From positions 1 through 5,946 of the forward strand of contig DAOVHK010000090.1 of assembly GCA_030671905.1 (NCBI GenBank): a DNA stretch of 5,946 nucleotides, written 5' to 3'. The notes beneath the pieces were generated by a model. That model worked only from the letters and a program-made list of their open reading frames with translations, had not been told where the DNA came from and made no database searches. Made by a program: the position numbers and the translations under genes. How positions within the stretch are numbered: the stretch's first letter is position 1; each line of letters starts with the position of its first letter. This DNA comes from Clostridia bacterium (GTDB lineage Bacteria; UBA6262; WVXT01). Of the stretch, positions 5,242-5,946 are shown piece after piece.

Positions 5242-5946
5242 TTAACGGTTTGCAAAAAGCGGCTTACTTTTTACATAAAGGAGAGGATTTACAGGTTTAC
5301 CTTTGTACCAAACTTCGTAATGAAGATGAGAAGCAGTAACTAACCCTGTGTCGCCTGATAGGGCTATAATCTGTCCTCGCTTCACTTTTTCTCTAGGCTT
5401 TACTAGTATGGTTGAGTTGTGGGCATAACGGGTGGAGAATCCCTGTCCGTGGTCAATCATTACCGTTCTGCCATAAGTTCCCTGCCAGCCAGCCAGTACC
5501 ACTCTCCCATCAGCAGTTGCTCGCACAGGGGTTCCCTTTAGGTTCCCAATATCAATTGCATAATGGAATTCTCTTCTCGTAGTCAAAGGATGGCGTCGCC
5601 AGTTATAGCCAGAAGTAACTCGGCCTAAAGTAGGCCATATAGATGGGGTGGCCAGTAATAGGGTTCTCTTATAGGTGAGGTAGTCGCTTATTTCGTGAAA
5701 ACTCTGTTTTCTTTCCCACGCTTCCCTCTCTAGTTCATTAAGATTCATCTGGAATAATTCTTTACTGAGGCCATTTCCACTCTGCATCACTAATGCGAGG
5801 CTACGCTGGTCCTCAATAGTAGGTCCGCCTATTCCACCAAGTTCGATTATGTCTTTGGGAGTTTTCATATGTAAGAGTCCTCTGAGTTGCGTGTCCATCT
5901 CCCTCAATTCACAGATGAGGTCCCTCTCTTCTGCCAGGGACTTGGC
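5242..5946 (-). CDS. M23 family (LytM-type) metallopeptidase, 3' part; 5' end outside the window
   Basis: M23 enzymes are zinc endopeptidases that cut peptidoglycan cross-bridges or stem peptides in the cell wall. The frame is open to the right edge, leaving 234 visible residues; a signal or membrane anchor would lie beyond it. The first part is charged and helical (AKSLAEERDLICELREMD, and again about 60-95), typical of coiled-coil regions in membrane-bound M23 proteins, with a Gly-rich GGIGGP between. The catalytic domain begins near TPSIWPTLGRVTSGYNWRRHP and keeps every expected residue: H128 and D132 in HYAID, H176 in RYAHNS, and H207 and H209 in HLHYEV. Zinc ligands are H128, D132 and H209 by comparison with LytM. 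It should therefore be active, unlike degenerate EnvC/NlpD types. The bactofilin gene follows, suggesting a cell-shape role. The in-frame TTG at 5907 is internal and not a start. Confidence 0.93.
   Translation of the reverse strand, partial: AKSLAEERDLICELREMDTQLRGLLHMKTPKDIIELGGIGGPTIEDQRSLALVMQSGNGLSKELFQMNLNELEREAWERKQSFHEISDYLTYKRTLLLATPSIWPTLGRVTSGYNWRRHPLTTRREFHYAIDIGNLKGTPVRATADGRVVLAGWQGTYGRTVMIDHGQGFSTRYAHNSTILVKPREKVKRGQIIALSGDTGLVTASHLHYEVWYKGKPVNPLLYVKSKPLFANR

Noticed and set aside
5168..5245. 25-codon plus-strand ORF in the M23-bactofilin gap
   Set aside because: No ribosome site, no similarity, and it lies antisense to the likely M23-bactofilin transcript.

Overview
The window carries nine protein-coding genes and no rRNA, tRNA, CRISPR array or recognisable transposase. 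Base composition is moderately AT-rich and similar throughout. The gene content (lipoprotein signal, SurA/PpiD-type chaperone, bactofilin with an M23 endopeptidase, ApbE with a NusG-II-domain protein) fits a diderm-like, probably anaerobic bacterium, perhaps from a poorly cultured lineage such as Omnitrophota or a neighbouring candidate phylum. That placement is an impression from protein style; no marker gene here settles it.

Left part, plus strand (2-2543): the 3' end of an ApbE flavin transferase gene, a small membrane-anchored NusG-domain-II protein overlapping its end, a 235-base gap, a Gx-transporter/HepI-like membrane protein, then a Maf nucleotide pyrophosphatase. The first three are commonly found near Rnf-type or other flavinylated electron-transfer systems, so such genes may lie just upstream. 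Most of the 235-base gap is a 183-base imperfect palindrome (1094-1276) that behaves like an inserted MITE-type element or a long structured RNA. It is the most unusual sequence in the window.

Middle (2540-4696): a minus-strand PpiD/SurA-like membrane-anchored chaperone that lacks the parvulin domain. Its stop overlaps the maf stop, and it seems to be expressed from a near-consensus promoter that leaves almost no leader. Divergent from it are an AEC-family permease and, coupled by an ATGA overlap, a HEAT-repeat lipoprotein.

Right part, minus strand (4711-5946): an M23 (LytM-type) peptidase running off the right edge, followed by a bactofilin. This pair matches the bactofilin/peptidoglycan-hydrolase modules that control cell shape in other bacteria. 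The 132-base gap between them holds an imperfect hairpin.

No obviously new multi-gene system is visible. The best candidates for a second look are the palindromic element, the chaperone without a PPIase domain and its promoter, and the permease/HEAT-lipoprotein pair.
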